This document shows positions 1-9,190 of a stretch of 64,000 nt of DNA, piece by piece (position 1 is the first letter of the stretch; every line of letters starts with the position of its first letter). The notes below the pieces were generated by a model. The model saw nothing but the letters and a program-made list of their open reading frames with translations, did not search any database and was not told the origin of the DNA. The position numbers and the translations under genes were made by a program. The stretch comes from Bifidobacterium dentium JCM 1195 = DSM 20436 (lineage in GTDB: Bacteria; Actinomycetota; Actinomycetes; Actinomycetales; Bifidobacteriaceae): NCBI RefSeq assembly GCF_001042595.1, contig NZ_AP012326.1, forward strand, positions 1,922,001-1,986,000, given 5' to 3'.

Positions 1-3000
1 GTATGCGTCGACTTCAGGAGTGGCATTGGTCGGTTCTTCGTCCGGTCTGATGCCAGTGTCGTACGCCTGAATTTCCTTAACGCCCACGGCCATTCCCGAC
101 TGAGGCGTGAATGTGACGCGGATGGCCTGAGTGTTCACTGGATCGAATTGCACACGGTTATAGTTCGCGCCCGCGTACGTGGGTGTACGCACCTGGTTCG
201 GCAGTACCTGCCATTCTCCGGCTTCATTCTGGAATTCCAGCGTATATACGGATGGTTCACTGTAACCGGAAATCGTCTGGCTGGAAGATGTCTGGTAGAA
301 GTAGAGACGGACATCATCAATGGTTTGCGCGCCGCCCTTGAATTTGACGATGATCGAATCCTTGGCGTTTTCCGTTCCCTTGGTTCCCCAGAACGATTCC
401 ATGACGTTCGTGCCATCCACGGCGTTGGCCGCCGGATATCCCTTGGTCTCGTAAGTGGCTTCCACATCTGCATTCTGTGCCACGTTGGCCTGACTCCGGG
501 AAGCCTCGTCAACGTTCTGGCCGGATTGCGCGAAAATCTGGGTGATGCGGCTGGTGGAACCGTAAGAGACTTCGTTGGCGTTCGGCATGGAAGCGGCGAC
601 GGCACCACTGATCTTGGCACCGGAATCATCCTTCACTTCAATCGTTCCGCTTGCGGGATCGTAGATGAGATGCGCAAGCCTGTCGGAGGTGAACACCGCA
701 CTTCCGTCAAGGTACAGGGTATATCCCTTCGGAACGTCGTACGTTCCGTCGTTGTTCCAGACGATTGACATATCCTTGCCGTGGTAGCTCAGGTTGTTCA
801 CCGTAAAATGGTTCCAATCCGGAATCTCGATCGGATTCAGTTCGATCTTGTTGTCTTCACGAGGAACAACGCCGGCGACGTCCTCGATAACGGTCCAGTT
901 GGTGGTGCCGAGCTGGGTGTGGTGTATCCAGGAACGGTACGTGATCTTGCCGCCGTTCTTGGAAGCATCACCGTTCTTTTCCGGAATGGTGCTTCCGGAC
1001 GAGTTGTTATCCATGTTCCAGAACTCGTTCTGATCAGGGTAACGGTTGTCGCCACCCTGATAGTGGGAGAATGCGACCCAGTACAGCAGCTTCTTGTATG
1101 ACTCGTTGGTGATGTATCCGTTGTCGGCCGCGTTGTAGTCGCGGATGCCGGCCGAATAGATTTGCAGCAACGGAGTTGCGTTGATAATCGAGAAGTTGTT
1201 GGAACCGGGGAAATTCAGTGCCTTCTTATCGGCCTGATTGGCCGTAAAGAACGGGAAGATCGGGAACTCGTCGGCATCCGCGAACAAACGAAGAGCACTG
1301 TCGTAGTCGTCGTTTCCGGTAGGCATCAATCCTTCGGAGTACGGATAGTAATTGTTGAGTTCCTTATATTTGGCGAACGATCCGTCGCTGATCCACTTGT
1401 GCAGCAGCAGCTTGCTGTCGGAGTCCCAGAGGTTGTCGAGCACATCCTGCTTGATGCTGTCGGCGATTTCCCGCATCTCCTCCGCTTTGCCGGTATCTCC
1501 CGCGGCCGAGTACGCCTTGGCTGCGGCATTGGCGTTCGCCCACATGTTGGCCGAACCGTCCGCACGATCCATACGTTGTCCGGAACGTCCGGGCTCGGAG
1601 AATGAGACCGCGTCGGCGTCGTTGCCGGTCATCGACCACCAGGACCAGTCAATCAGGCTATTGCCGTTGTCGTTCTGATTGTCGTTGTTGTCCGGCTCGT
1701 CCTTCGAATTAAGCAGGCCTTTGACATCCTGTGAACCATAGTCGCCCAGCGCTTCGGCCAGTGAGGATGGTCCGCCATGAACCATGTAGGAGTCCCAGCC
1801 CGCCTTGGTGATGTACTGCGTGTAGCTATGGTTCCAGTTGGCCGGATCGCCCGGATTGTCATGATAGTAGTAGTACCCGGATTTGCCTTTCTTGGCGGTC
1901 TGGCCGGCAGAAACCCAAGTGCCGTATGAGTATTCGGCGTTACGCAGCCACTTGGTGTCGTTGATGAACATGCCGGACGTCAGCACGATTTGGTTGTTGT
2001 ATCCGAGAACGCCTTCGATGGACGTCGGATATTGGAAAGTATTACCCGGCATGTTGGCGTCGAGCATGTTGAAGCGGCTCAGCCACCAACGGTAGAAGAC
2101 GGTTTTGTCGATGTTGTGTTCCGGTGTTTCTACGTACGGTATGTTCTCGTACCACCACTGGTTGTACGTGGTTACGGAATCCTTGTAGGAGGCGGCCGGA
2201 TCGATCAGGTTGCCGTTGAATCGGGCTTCGTATTCGCCGGTGGAGTCGGGGAGCTCGTTGGCAATCAGCCCCAACTGCAGCTTGGTGGTCCGCTCTTCAC
2301 CGGCCTTGATGCTTATGGTCGACATGAGTTTGCCGTCTTTGGCGGTGAAGCCATTGCCTGAGAACCTCGGATAGATGGTGGTCAGATCGTTTTTGACGTT
2401 TGTTCTGCCGGTCAGTTCGGCGGCTCCATCCTCACCTTCCTGAGCGAATGGTGAAGCCGCAGTCAAAACGATTTCAGCGTCTGTAGCGCTGGACACGGCG
2501 AAGTTGGCCACCATCACGTTGTTGTAGGTGATGTACTTGACTTCCGTGATTGTGATGGATTCGTCCGCATTGGAGAAAACCGTGGTGAAATAGCTGGGTG
2601 TCTGCTTGCGCTGGTCAACCTGTTCCGACAATGCGATTTTGGCGCCGTTTGCACTCACTCCAACCGTAAATCCGTCGTTGCCGGTTTCGTCCCAGTAGGC
2701 CGCATTGCCGACGAATCCCAAGGAGCCGGGCTTATGACTGTACATGTATGCCGCGCGACCACGGCTGAACAGATATTCGTTGCGATCAGCGCCTTCGAAC
2801 CAGTATTCGCCAGCGTCGTTGCTTCCGGTTCCGACCGGCTCAGAGCTCTTTCTGGTAAGCATTTCATCGATCCAGAAATCATGCGACGTGTCGTTACCGG
2901 CACCGTTGGCAACATCTTCATCGAAGACTTGCTTCAAATAGCTGGTTGAGGGGTTATAGGAGACTCCGGCTGATGGAACCGGATCCGCATCTCCTTTGAA

Positions 3001-3141
3001 ACTCGGATACTCCATGTCGGCATTTGGATTGGAAGTAGCACCATTGGCATATGCCGAAACGACGCCACCAGTCAGCAACGTCGCCACCGCAGCTAAGGCG
3101 CCCATGGACGCTACTATCCTTTTCTTTCTTCTCGGTTGCAT
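1..3141 (-). CDS. hypBA2: GH121-type beta-L-arabinobiosidase (HypBA2-like), 3' part cut off by the window edge
   Basis: The frame is open for 1047 codons from ATG 3141 (AGGAG 8 nt upstream) to the window edge. A signal peptide with a basic start and an Ala/Leu/Val core ends near residue 32, so the protein is exported. Residues about 40-840 form a large glycosidase-like region with repeated aromatic and helical segments. Residues about 885-1023 resemble an F5/8 type C (discoidin) carbohydrate-binding domain, with the repeat start NADVEAT and an AVDG motif. In B. longum the gene next to GH127 hypBA1, behind the same binding protein and permeases, encodes the GH121 enzyme that releases beta-Ara2 from hydroxyproline-linked arabinans of extensins. 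The order here is the same. The GH121 call rests mainly on this synteny, because I could not run a profile search. The known enzyme is near 1900 residues, so almost half lies outside the window. Confidence 0.72.
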   Translation of the reverse strand, partial: MQPRRKKRIVASMGALAAVATLLTGGVVSAYANGATSNPNADMEYPSFKGDADPVPSAGVSYNPSTSYLKQVFDEDVANGAGNDTSHDFWIDEMLTRKSSEPVGTGSNDAGEYWFEGADRNEYLFSRGRAAYMYSHKPGSLGFVGNAAYWDETGNDGFTVGVSANGAKIALSEQVDQRKQTPSYFTTVFSNADESITITEVKYITYNNVMVANFAVSSATDAEIVLTAASPFAQEGEDGAAELTGRTNVKNDLTTIYPRFSGNGFTAKDGKLMSTISIKAGEERTTKLQLGLIANELPDSTGEYEARFNGNLIDPAASYKDSVTTYNQWWYENIPYVETPEHNIDKTVFYRWWLSRFNMLDANMPGNTFQYPTSIEGVLGYNNQIVLTSGMFINDTKWLRNAEYSYGTWVSAGQTAKKGKSGYYYYHDNPGDPANWNHSYTQYITKAGWDSYMVHGGPSSLAEALGDYGSQDVKGLLNSKDEPDNNDNQNDNGNSLIDWSWWSMTGNDADAVSFSEPGRSGQRMDRADGSANMWANANAAAKAYSAAGDTGKAEEMREIADSIKQDVLDNLWDSDSKLLLHKWISDGSFAKYKELNNYYPYSEGLMPTGNDDYDSALRLFADADEFPIFPFFTANQADKKALNFPGSNNFSIINATPLLQIYSAGIRDYNAADNGYITNESYKKLLYWVAFSHYQGGDNRYPDQNEFWNMDNNSSGSTIPEKNGDASKNGGKITYRSWIHHTQLGTTNWTVIEDVAGVVPREDNKIELNPIEIPDWNHFTVNNLSYHGKDMSIVWNNDGTYDVPKGYTLYLDGSAVFTSDRLAHLIYDPASGTIEVKDDSGAKISGAVAASMPNANEVSYGSTSRITQIFAQSGQNVDEASRSQANVAQNADVEATYETKGYPAANAVDGTNVMESFWGTKGTENAKDSIIVKFKGGAQTIDDVRLYFYQTSSSQTISGYSEPSVYTLEFQNEAGEWQVLPNQVRTPTYAGANYNRVQFDPVNTQAIRVTFTPQSGMAVGVKEIQAYDTGIRPDEEPTNATPEVDAY

Positions 3142-3390
3142 CTTTTCTCCTGTTACAAGCCGTCATTGGCTTACCGTCGATGAAACGCGGCCGTATCCGC
3201 GCTTCCTGACTATTGAGGAAATGAGATTGATGTTCAGCAAGTTTAGATTGGAGCACTTGCCAGACAACAGCAAGTATACTTGATGCGAAATTTTTTCACA
3301 ATTTTTATTTTATGTAGTTTTTCGTTGAGATCACTTGCGAAAATATGAAAAATATTTCTCCTTTTCGATTCACATACGCTATCACGCGAT
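3142..3390 (-). promoter_or_regulatory. AT-rich upstream region of hypBA2 with candidate operator
   Basis: The 385-nt gap between hypBA1 and hypBA2 holds a terminator at its hypBA1 side and this AT-rich stretch, so hypBA2 probably has its own promoter. GCGAAAATATGAAA at 3337-3350 reappears, with two extra A, upstream of the binding-protein gene as TTTCATATTTTTTCGC at 9029-9044 in the other orientation. A site common to both transcription units would suit the LacI-type regulator encoded at 9191. No clear -35/-10 pair was fixed by eye. Confidence 0.4.
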
Positions 3391-3394
3391 AATG

Positions 3395-3424
3395 AAAACC
3401 GGCCACCCTTGTTACAGGGTGGCC
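3395..3424 (-). terminator. Terminator after hypBA1
   Basis: A perfect 8-bp stem (GGCCACCC 3401-3408, GGGTGGCC 3417-3424) with an 8-nt loop is followed, in the direction of hypBA1 transcription, by GGTTTTCATT. It separates hypBA1 from hypBA2. Confidence 0.75.
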
Positions 3425-3526
3425 GACCTCCCATTTCCTTCAGCGGTTTGCCTCAGGCTCCAATCTTCGGCATTCCGCTCCTCGCTTTTCATGAAAACCT
3501 CACGAAAAACAAGATTCATGATGCCG

Positions 3527-5497
3527 CTATCGGCGAATCCAAACGGACATCTGCCCCGGCTCACGATTCGCCCATGCGTAGTACGGCACGAGCTTCAAGC
3601 TCGACCCCTCCCATTGACGGCACGCCTCCGATTCCGAATACAACGGAGAGCCATCAGCGTCAGAAGCCTCACGAATCGCCGGAATCACAATCGTCTCGAC
3701 CCCGCCCAACAAATCGGGCTCATACTCGGTCTTGGCGTCAGCACCTCTCGCATCGTCCGTCAAACGATATGTCCACAAATCGCCCTCGTTGTCGACTTGC
3801 TCGGCGCAATACACCAGCGGCCCTCTCATGATGGCAACCTTTCCGGCATCACTGCGAACATGGGAATTGGCGCGTATCAGCTTGACCGACATGTCTAAAT
3901 CAAGCGTTAATCGCAAGGTCTGACCTGCGAAAACATCGAAGTAGACGAATCCGTCTTCAACATTCTTTTCACATGGCTCGCCATCAACGGCGAGCGCGTA
4001 TGCATTCGCGGACCACGATGGAATGCGCACGCCGAAACGCACAGGTTGTGCACCTTCCGCAAGATTCACTTCGAATTCGACGTGGCCGCTCCATGGCATG
4101 TCGGAGCGTTGCACAACGTACAGTCCCGAATCGAAGGTTGCTTCGTTTGCGATGAACTGGTGCGAAAGCACGGTTTTTCCGCCGTCTCGCTCCGTATACA
4201 TGTACCTGTCCACCGACGCGATGAGACGCGCGATGTTTGCAGGGCAGCATGCGCAGCCGAACCAATCGACCCTGTGGGAGAGCACGTGGTGGCGGTCGGG
4301 ATTGTCAAGCCCGTCAGGCGTTGATTCCAACGCGTTCACGTAGTAGTACTGCTTTCCGTCGAGACTGATGCCGGCGATGGCCCCGTTGAATAGTTCCCGT
4401 TCAAGCACGTCGGCGTATTCGCCCTTTGGTTCGAGAAGCAGCATCTGGCGCGAAAGCATGCTCATGCCCACGGATGCGCACGTTTCTCCGTACATGGTGT
4501 CGTTCGGAAGATCGTAATCATAGGTGAACGACTCCCCCACGTGGGTCGAGCCGACTGCGCCGGTAACGTACATGCGCTTGCCGACGATGCTGTTCCACAT
4601 TCGATGGACCGCGTCAAGAAGACCCCGATCTCCCGTAAGGCGGCCTACATGCGCCATTCCTGTGCACAGATACACAACCCGCACGGCATGCCCGTTGGCA
4701 TCTTGCTGATTGCGAATCGGTTCCGCGGCCTGAAAATATTCCGGCTTGTAGAAGCCGAGGTCGCGAAAGATGTAGTCGCCATCAACGGATGCCAGCTGTT
4801 TCGAATAGAAGTCCGGATCTTCGCCGCGTACGTCGAGCAGGTATCGAGCCAGCTTGAGATAGCGTTCCTCTCCGGTAACGTCATACAGTTTCGCGAGCGC
4901 CAGTTCGATTTCCGGATGTCCGTCGACTCCGTGGATTTTGCCGTCCTCCGGTCCGAAGTTCGCATCCAAACAATCGGCCATGCGGCAGGCCACGTCGAGC
5001 GCCTGCTGATTGCCGGTCACGTCATGGTATGCGACCGCCGCTTCGATATAGTGGCCCATCACATACATTTCGTGGCTTTGTTGGATGAGGCTGAACCGTT
5101 GACGGTTCGCCCATTCTCCGGTTTTGATCTGGTATGGGGTGTCCAGGTAGCCATCCGGCTGTTGCGCACGCGCGATGAGGTCGACCGTACGGTCGCACAG
5201 TTCGCGCAGTTGCCCATCCGGATGGTACGACAGCGCGTATGCGGCTTCTTCCAACCATTTGTAGATGTCGGAATCCTGGAAGACCATGCCGTGGAATTCG
5301 CCGGTTTCATCGCCCGAGGCGATTCTCAGGTTTTCCACGGCGCGACTTTTGTTGTCGGAAAGCTGGTTGCCGGCCGGGTCATCAGGGACTTCCGTCTCGA
5401 TTTCGTCGTTCATTACGCCCCATTGGTACGGAATGACGGATTCGACGATTTGCTCGCGGCGCTTTTTCCAGAAAGGTGAGGTGATTGTTACACTCAT
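3527..5497 (-). CDS. hypBA1: GH127 beta-L-arabinofuranosidase HypBA1
   Basis: This cytoplasmic enzyme cleaves beta-1,2-linked Ara2 and releases L-arabinose after uptake. It has 656 residues against 658 in the B. longum enzyme, and long stretches are recognisably the same. The catalytic cysteine/zinc site is intact: Glu338 and Cys340 in GETCASVG, Cys417 and Cys418 in FGCACCPAN, and the acid/base Glu322 in HVGESF. These numbers coincide with the published residues of HypBA1. No signal peptide is visible. The frame is open further upstream, but ATG 5497 gives the N-terminus MSVTITSPFW typical of the family and sits 2 nt behind the permease stop codon, which implies translational coupling. A rho-independent terminator follows at 3395-3424. 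Confidence 0.96.
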   Translation of the reverse strand: MSVTITSPFWKKRREQIVESVIPYQWGVMNDEIETEVPDDPAGNQLSDNKSRAVENLRIASGDETGEFHGMVFQDSDIYKWLEEAAYALSYHPDGQLRELCDRTVDLIARAQQPDGYLDTPYQIKTGEWANRQRFSLIQQSHEMYVMGHYIEAAVAYHDVTGNQQALDVACRMADCLDANFGPEDGKIHGVDGHPEIELALAKLYDVTGEERYLKLARYLLDVRGEDPDFYSKQLASVDGDYIFRDLGFYKPEYFQAAEPIRNQQDANGHAVRVVYLCTGMAHVGRLTGDRGLLDAVHRMWNSIVGKRMYVTGAVGSTHVGESFTYDYDLPNDTMYGETCASVGMSMLSRQMLLLEPKGEYADVLERELFNGAIAGISLDGKQYYYVNALESTPDGLDNPDRHHVLSHRVDWFGCACCPANIARLIASVDRYMYTERDGGKTVLSHQFIANEATFDSGLYVVQRSDMPWSGHVEFEVNLAEGAQPVRFGVRIPSWSANAYALAVDGEPCEKNVEDGFVYFDVFAGQTLRLTLDLDMSVKLIRANSHVRSDAGKVAIMRGPLVYCAEQVDNEGDLWTYRLTDDARGADAKTEYEPDLLGGVETIVIPAIREASDADGSPLYSESEACRQWEGSSLKLVPYYAWANREPGQMSVWIRR

Positions 5498-5499
5498 AA

Positions 5500-6318
5500 T
5501 TAGCCCTTCACAGCTCCGGCCATGAAACCCTTGACATAGTACTTCTGCAACGCAAGGAACAAGATGGCGCAGGGGATGAGCAGTATGACGACGCCGGCTT
5601 CGGTTGCACCGTAGTCGATGACGCCCATGACCTGCTGGCGCATATTGACGAGCGCCAGCGGCAGCGTGGCCTTGCTCGAGGAAGACAGGTACAGCGGAAT
5701 CATGAAGTTGTTCCACGCTTCGAGGAATGCCAGCAGACCGACGGTGACCATGGATGGCTTGACGACCGGCACGAGGACTTTCATCAACGCCTGCAGGGAA
5801 TTGCAGCCGTCCACCAAGGCGGCTTCCTCCATGTCTTTCGCAATGGCGTCGAACGCGTTGCGCATGATGAAGGTGGACATCGGCAGCTGGAACAGGGTGA
5901 TGACCAGTCCGACGCCGAGCAGAGTGTCGTTCAGTCCGATGTTCTTGTACCAGACCATGAGCGGAATCAGCAGAGACGCATACGGAACCATCAGGATGGA
6001 AAGCGTCACCATGAAGCCGAGATTACGGCCCGGATAGTCGAATCGAGAGAAGGAGTAGCCCGCGAGGGTGCAGACCACCACCGAAAACACGACGGCCACC
6101 GCCGTCACCATGATCGAATTGAGCAGATACCGAGGCAGACCTTCCTGATATCCGAACAAGGTCAGGTAGTTATTAACGCCCCACCCATCAGACTGGGCGG
6201 AACCTGGTTGCGGGCTGAAGGAACAGACCACAACCCATATTAGCGGTGATATGAATACGAGGGCGAGCAACCCCTCAAGCACACGGGCGATGATACGCTT
6301 CCACAGCGGAGTAATCAT
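5500..6318 (-). CDS. ABC sugar transporter permease (MalG/CUT1 type)
   Basis: This inner-membrane permease of 272 residues has about six hydrophobic helices. The cytoplasmic EAA loop reads EEAALVDGCNSLQALMKVLV, followed by PVVKPS, as in CUT1 permeases, and is where the ATPase docks. The N-terminal helix follows the basic start MITPLWKRIIARVLEG. The stop is 2 nt from the start of hypBA1, and the other permease gene ends 18 nt upstream, so the genes are co-transcribed. No ATPase gene is present. Bifidobacterial sugar importers normally share a common MsiK-type ATPase encoded elsewhere. The substrate is inferred from the locus: beta-Ara2 or related arabinooligosaccharides. Confidence 0.9.
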   Translation of the reverse strand: MITPLWKRIIARVLEGLLALVFISPLIWVVVCSFSPQPGSAQSDGWGVNNYLTLFGYQEGLPRYLLNSIMVTAVAVVFSVVVCTLAGYSFSRFDYPGRNLGFMVTLSILMVPYASLLIPLMVWYKNIGLNDTLLGVGLVITLFQLPMSTFIMRNAFDAIAKDMEEAALVDGCNSLQALMKVLVPVVKPSMVTVGLLAFLEAWNNFMIPLYLSSSSKATLPLALVNMRQQVMGVIDYGATEAGVVILLIPCAILFLALQKYYVKGFMAGAVKG

Positions 6319-6336
6319 GATGATGTCTCGCTTCTC

Positions 6337-7263
6337 TTATTTGGTGTTGTCGCGCATGCCACGCAACTGGATGGAATTGATGATCACCAGGGCCGCAAGC
6401 ACTATCAGGGACAGCGCGGCCGCCATGCCGAGGTCTTTCTTGGAATCGAAAGCGAAGTTGTAGATGAGCTGCACCACGGTCATGGTGGAGTTGTTCGGAC
6501 CGCCCTTGGTCAGAATAAAGAACTGGTCGAAAGCTAGGATGGAGCCAGTGACACAGTAGACCAGGCACATCACAATGGTCGGCTTCATCAACGGCAAGGT
6601 GATGGATCGGAAGATACGCCAAGTACCGGCACCATCCATGCGGGCGGCTTCGTACAAATCACCGGAGATGGATTGCAGACCAATCATCATGAGCAACATG
6701 TAATAGCCAGAGAATCGCCAGACGATGACGACGATGGTGGCCCACAGAGCGCTATGACCCGTGGCAAGCACGGAACTGTTAGCGTTCATCAGGCCGAAGA
6801 AGCTCATGATTTTCGTTACGGGGCCAACCTGGGGAGAATACAGCGCGTAAAAAAGAAGCGACGCGGACGCCAGACCGGTTGCGGATGGCAACAGGAAGCA
6901 GGTACGCAACAAATTGTTCCACTTGGTGCTTTCCTGCACGATCAGCGCCAGACAGAGACCGAGCACAAGCAGGAAGACAGTTACGATCAACGTATATTCA
7001 AGAGTAAACAGAATGGAACCGCCGAATAGCTTGTTCCGAAATACCTTGACGAAGTTCTCCGGGAAGTTGACGCCTTGGTTGCCTCCCATGAGAGACCAAC
7101 GCGAGCATGCCATGATGATTAGCAGAACTATCGGCATGAAGAACAAGATGATGATCATCAGCCAGTCGGGCAGCGCATACAGCCAACCACGGCGGGTTGC
7201 TTCCACCCTAGCCGTTGAACGATACGTCCTCGCTGATGCGGTGCCCTTAGCAATAGTGGACAT
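6337..7263 (-). CDS. ABC sugar transporter permease (MalF/CUT1 type)
   Basis: This is the 308-residue partner permease. It has a hydrophobic first helix after a basic N-terminus, about six membrane segments and the EAA loop EAARMDGAGTWRIFRSITLP near residue 210. AAGGAGAG lies at the right distance before ATG 7263. The gene follows the binding-protein gene after a 182-nt gap that holds a long stem-loop, a usual arrangement when the binding protein is made in excess. With the next permease it should form the heterodimeric channel for arabinooligosaccharide uptake. Confidence 0.9.
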   Translation of the reverse strand: MSTIAKGTASARTYRSTARVEATRRGWLYALPDWLMIIILFFMPIVLLIIMACSRWSLMGGNQGVNFPENFVKVFRNKLFGGSILFTLEYTLIVTVFLLVLGLCLALIVQESTKWNNLLRTCFLLPSATGLASASLLFYALYSPQVGPVTKIMSFFGLMNANSSVLATGHSALWATIVVIVWRFSGYYMLLMMIGLQSISGDLYEAARMDGAGTWRIFRSITLPLMKPTIVMCLVYCVTGSILAFDQFFILTKGGPNNSTMTVVQLIYNFAFDSKKDLGMAAALSLIVLAALVIINSIQLRGMRDNTK

Positions 7264-7310
7264 TTTTCTCTCCTTGGAATTTCATTGTCAGGAAGACCTC
7301 TTCGAAATCC

Positions 7311-7364
7311 GCCATAAGAGCCGCAGACCGGACAGTATCCAATGGTGCCGGCGACTCTCATGGC
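7311..7364 (-). promoter_or_regulatory. Intercistronic stem-loop between binding protein and permease genes
   Basis: Arms 7311-7324 (GCCATAAGAGCCGC) and 7351-7364 (GCGACTCTCATGGC) pair over 14 bp with two G-U pairs in the transcript. The loop is 26 nt, and no U-run follows. A second small hairpin, CCACAAATGTGG, lies at 7368-7379 on the binding-protein side. Such hairpins often protect the upstream message or attenuate transcription into the permease genes. Confidence 0.6.
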
Positions 7365-7445
7365 AGACCACAAATGTGGCCTGTTTTCAGTTATCTATGT
7401 TCAATCGCTATGGAAGGGAAGGATGTGGGATGAAGTTCGTGACGA

Positions 7446-8762
7446 TCACTGACCGAGGACCTCGGAAACGGCCTGATTGTCAGCCTTGAGATCGCCGTTG
7501 CCCCAGACCGCGTTCTGAACCAGCAACTGCCATGGAGAACCAGCCGCATTGAAGGCCTCGTTGAAGGACACGGACTTCGGGGTCTTACCGTGGCCATCGA
7601 TGATAACGGAGTTGATAGTCCGGACGCGAGGATCGGCATCGTTGTATGCGGTCTTCAGGGTCTGGATATTGGAAGCGGTGTCTCCGTTGTTGGCAAAGAC
7701 TTCCTTCTGAGCGCCGGAACTCATGAGCCATGCGAGGAAGTTCCAAGCCTGAGCGGCATGTTTGCAATCCTTAGAGATACCCATGGCATCGCCGCCGAGG
7801 AAGGTAGAGGTCTTGCCTTCCTTGGTACCAGGAATCGGGGTTACGCCGACTTCAAAGCCGCCATCTTTCTCAGCCTCAAATAGAGCGGTGGATGAGGTGT
7901 TCGGATACGGCATGACACCGATCTTGCCGTTGGCGAACGGGGCGGTCCAAGTTGCGCCGGTCTCTTCTTTGGAACCCGCACCGAGTCCGTTGGTAGTGTC
8001 GGCGAGTTCTTTATAGGCATCAAGAACGGCTTTCATGGAATCGTTGTCCAAAGTGGCTTCGGTGCCGTCTTCGTTCATGACGCTTTCGCCGTCGGCCCAA
8101 ACGGACGGGAACAGGTCAAACACGAGCGCGCCACCGGACTGGCCCGCCAGATAGGAGCCGGCAATGCCGTCTTCGTTGAGGGCCGCAACCTTCTTGGCCT
8201 GCTCAACGAATTCGGCAATGGTGCTCGGACCCTTTTCCGGATCGAGTCCGGCCTTCTTGTAGAGGTCCTTGTTCCACACCATCACGGAAACGTCTGTGAT
8301 GAATGGCAGGGTGTATTCCTTGCCATCAACGGTGCCAGCCTCGATATGTCCCTGCTGCAGATCGGCTTTGTTGTCGAGGCCGTCAATCTGCTTGGTAATG
8401 TCGGTGAAGATGCCTTCGGAAGCCCAGTACGGAATACGGACCACGTCGCCTGCGAGGATATCCGGAAGGGAGTCGGTCTGGGACGCGCCGCCTACCTTGC
8501 CTTCCATATCATCGTTCGGAATGATTTCCAGCTTCACCTGGTTCTTGTGGGACTTATTGTAAGCAGAGACCGCATTCTTGGCCTGACGTTCCAGCGGAGA
8601 ACGTGTCCACAGCGTAATCTCGGTGCCGTCATCCGTACCCGCCGTAGGAATATCGGCGGTGGATGAGTTTCCACCGCTGGTGCCGCAAGCAGCCATCGGA
8701 ATAAGCAGCGCGGTTGCGGCAAAACCGGCTACGACTCGGGTGATCTTGTTAAAAGAGAGCAT
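7446..8762 (-). CDS. ABC transporter sugar-binding lipoprotein
   Basis: The 438-residue protein starts with a lipoprotein signal peptide ending in the lipobox PMAAC (Cys near residue 26), so it should be tethered outside the membrane. The rest has the features of family 1 extracellular solute-binding proteins: an early EITLWTRSPLERQAKNAV strand-helix, an LPFITDVSVMVWNKDLY segment and a GGDAMGIS strand late in the protein. It would deliver beta-arabinooligosaccharides to the two permeases. AGGAG precedes ATG 8762. It is the first gene of the minus-strand operon and stands divergent to the LacI regulator. Confidence 0.92.
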   Translation of the reverse strand: MLSFNKITRVVAGFAATALLIPMAACGTSGGNSSTADIPTAGTDDGTEITLWTRSPLERQAKNAVSAYNKSHKNQVKLEIIPNDDMEGKVGGASQTDSLPDILAGDVVRIPYWASEGIFTDITKQIDGLDNKADLQQGHIEAGTVDGKEYTLPFITDVSVMVWNKDLYKKAGLDPEKGPSTIAEFVEQAKKVAALNEDGIAGSYLAGQSGGALVFDLFPSVWADGESVMNEDGTEATLDNDSMKAVLDAYKELADTTNGLGAGSKEETGATWTAPFANGKIGVMPYPNTSSTALFEAEKDGGFEVGVTPIPGTKEGKTSTFLGGDAMGISKDCKHAAQAWNFLAWLMSSGAQKEVFANNGDTASNIQTLKTAYNDADPRVRTINSVIIDGHGKTPKSVSFNEAFNAAGSPWQLLVQNAVWGNGDLKADNQAVSEVLGQ

Positions 8763-9190
8763 TGTTTACTTCTTTCTCCTATCGCACTCAGCGTCGAGGC
8801 AATCGGGCGGCATCTCCGCCATATACTTCCTCCAGTAGTCTTCTCCATCGAGTAAAACTGCGAAAGCCCTTTCATAATACAGTAAATTTTCCTTTTTTCA
8901 AAATCATTTCATCAAGCCACCCAGAGTGACTTCGACACGCTAGAACTACTGCTATTCCAGTATTTCTCATTACTCAATAGAGACATCAAAGCACATGAAC
9001 GCAAGCAAAAATTGAAATGCGAAAACTGTTTCATATTTTTTCGCGGTATTTGATAGAATGGTAAAACGCACTATAAACATAGAGGGAAAACACCAACATC
9101 AGTCGGTACAATTCTCTAGAAAAAAACGGCATTCACGACAATGCCGACACATGGCGACGGCCCCTCGACCGCCGGGAAAGGATGGACCCC
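8763..9190. promoter_or_regulatory. Divergent promoter region of the transporter operon and lacI, with candidate operators
   Basis: This gap of 428 nt is AT-rich. Two overlapping inverted repeats stand out: TGAAA (from 9013) with TTTCA (to 9033), and GCGAAAA 9019-9025 with TTTTCGC 9038-9044. Part of it, TTTCATATTTTTTCGC at 9029-9044, resembles a site upstream of hypBA2. Position and symmetry suit a LacI-family operator controlling both directions. The promoters themselves were not resolved. Confidence 0.45.

Noticed and set aside
3338..3364. Possible CRISPR or short tandem array in AT-rich gaps
   Set aside because: No regularly spaced repeats were seen here or anywhere else in the window.
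4541..5479. 312-codon plus-strand ORF opposite hypBA1
   Set aside because: Antisense shadow of an enzyme with an intact catalytic site.
9182..9190. Earlier ATG for the LacI-type gene
   Set aside because: The ribosome binding site overlaps it; ATG 9191 has correct spacing.
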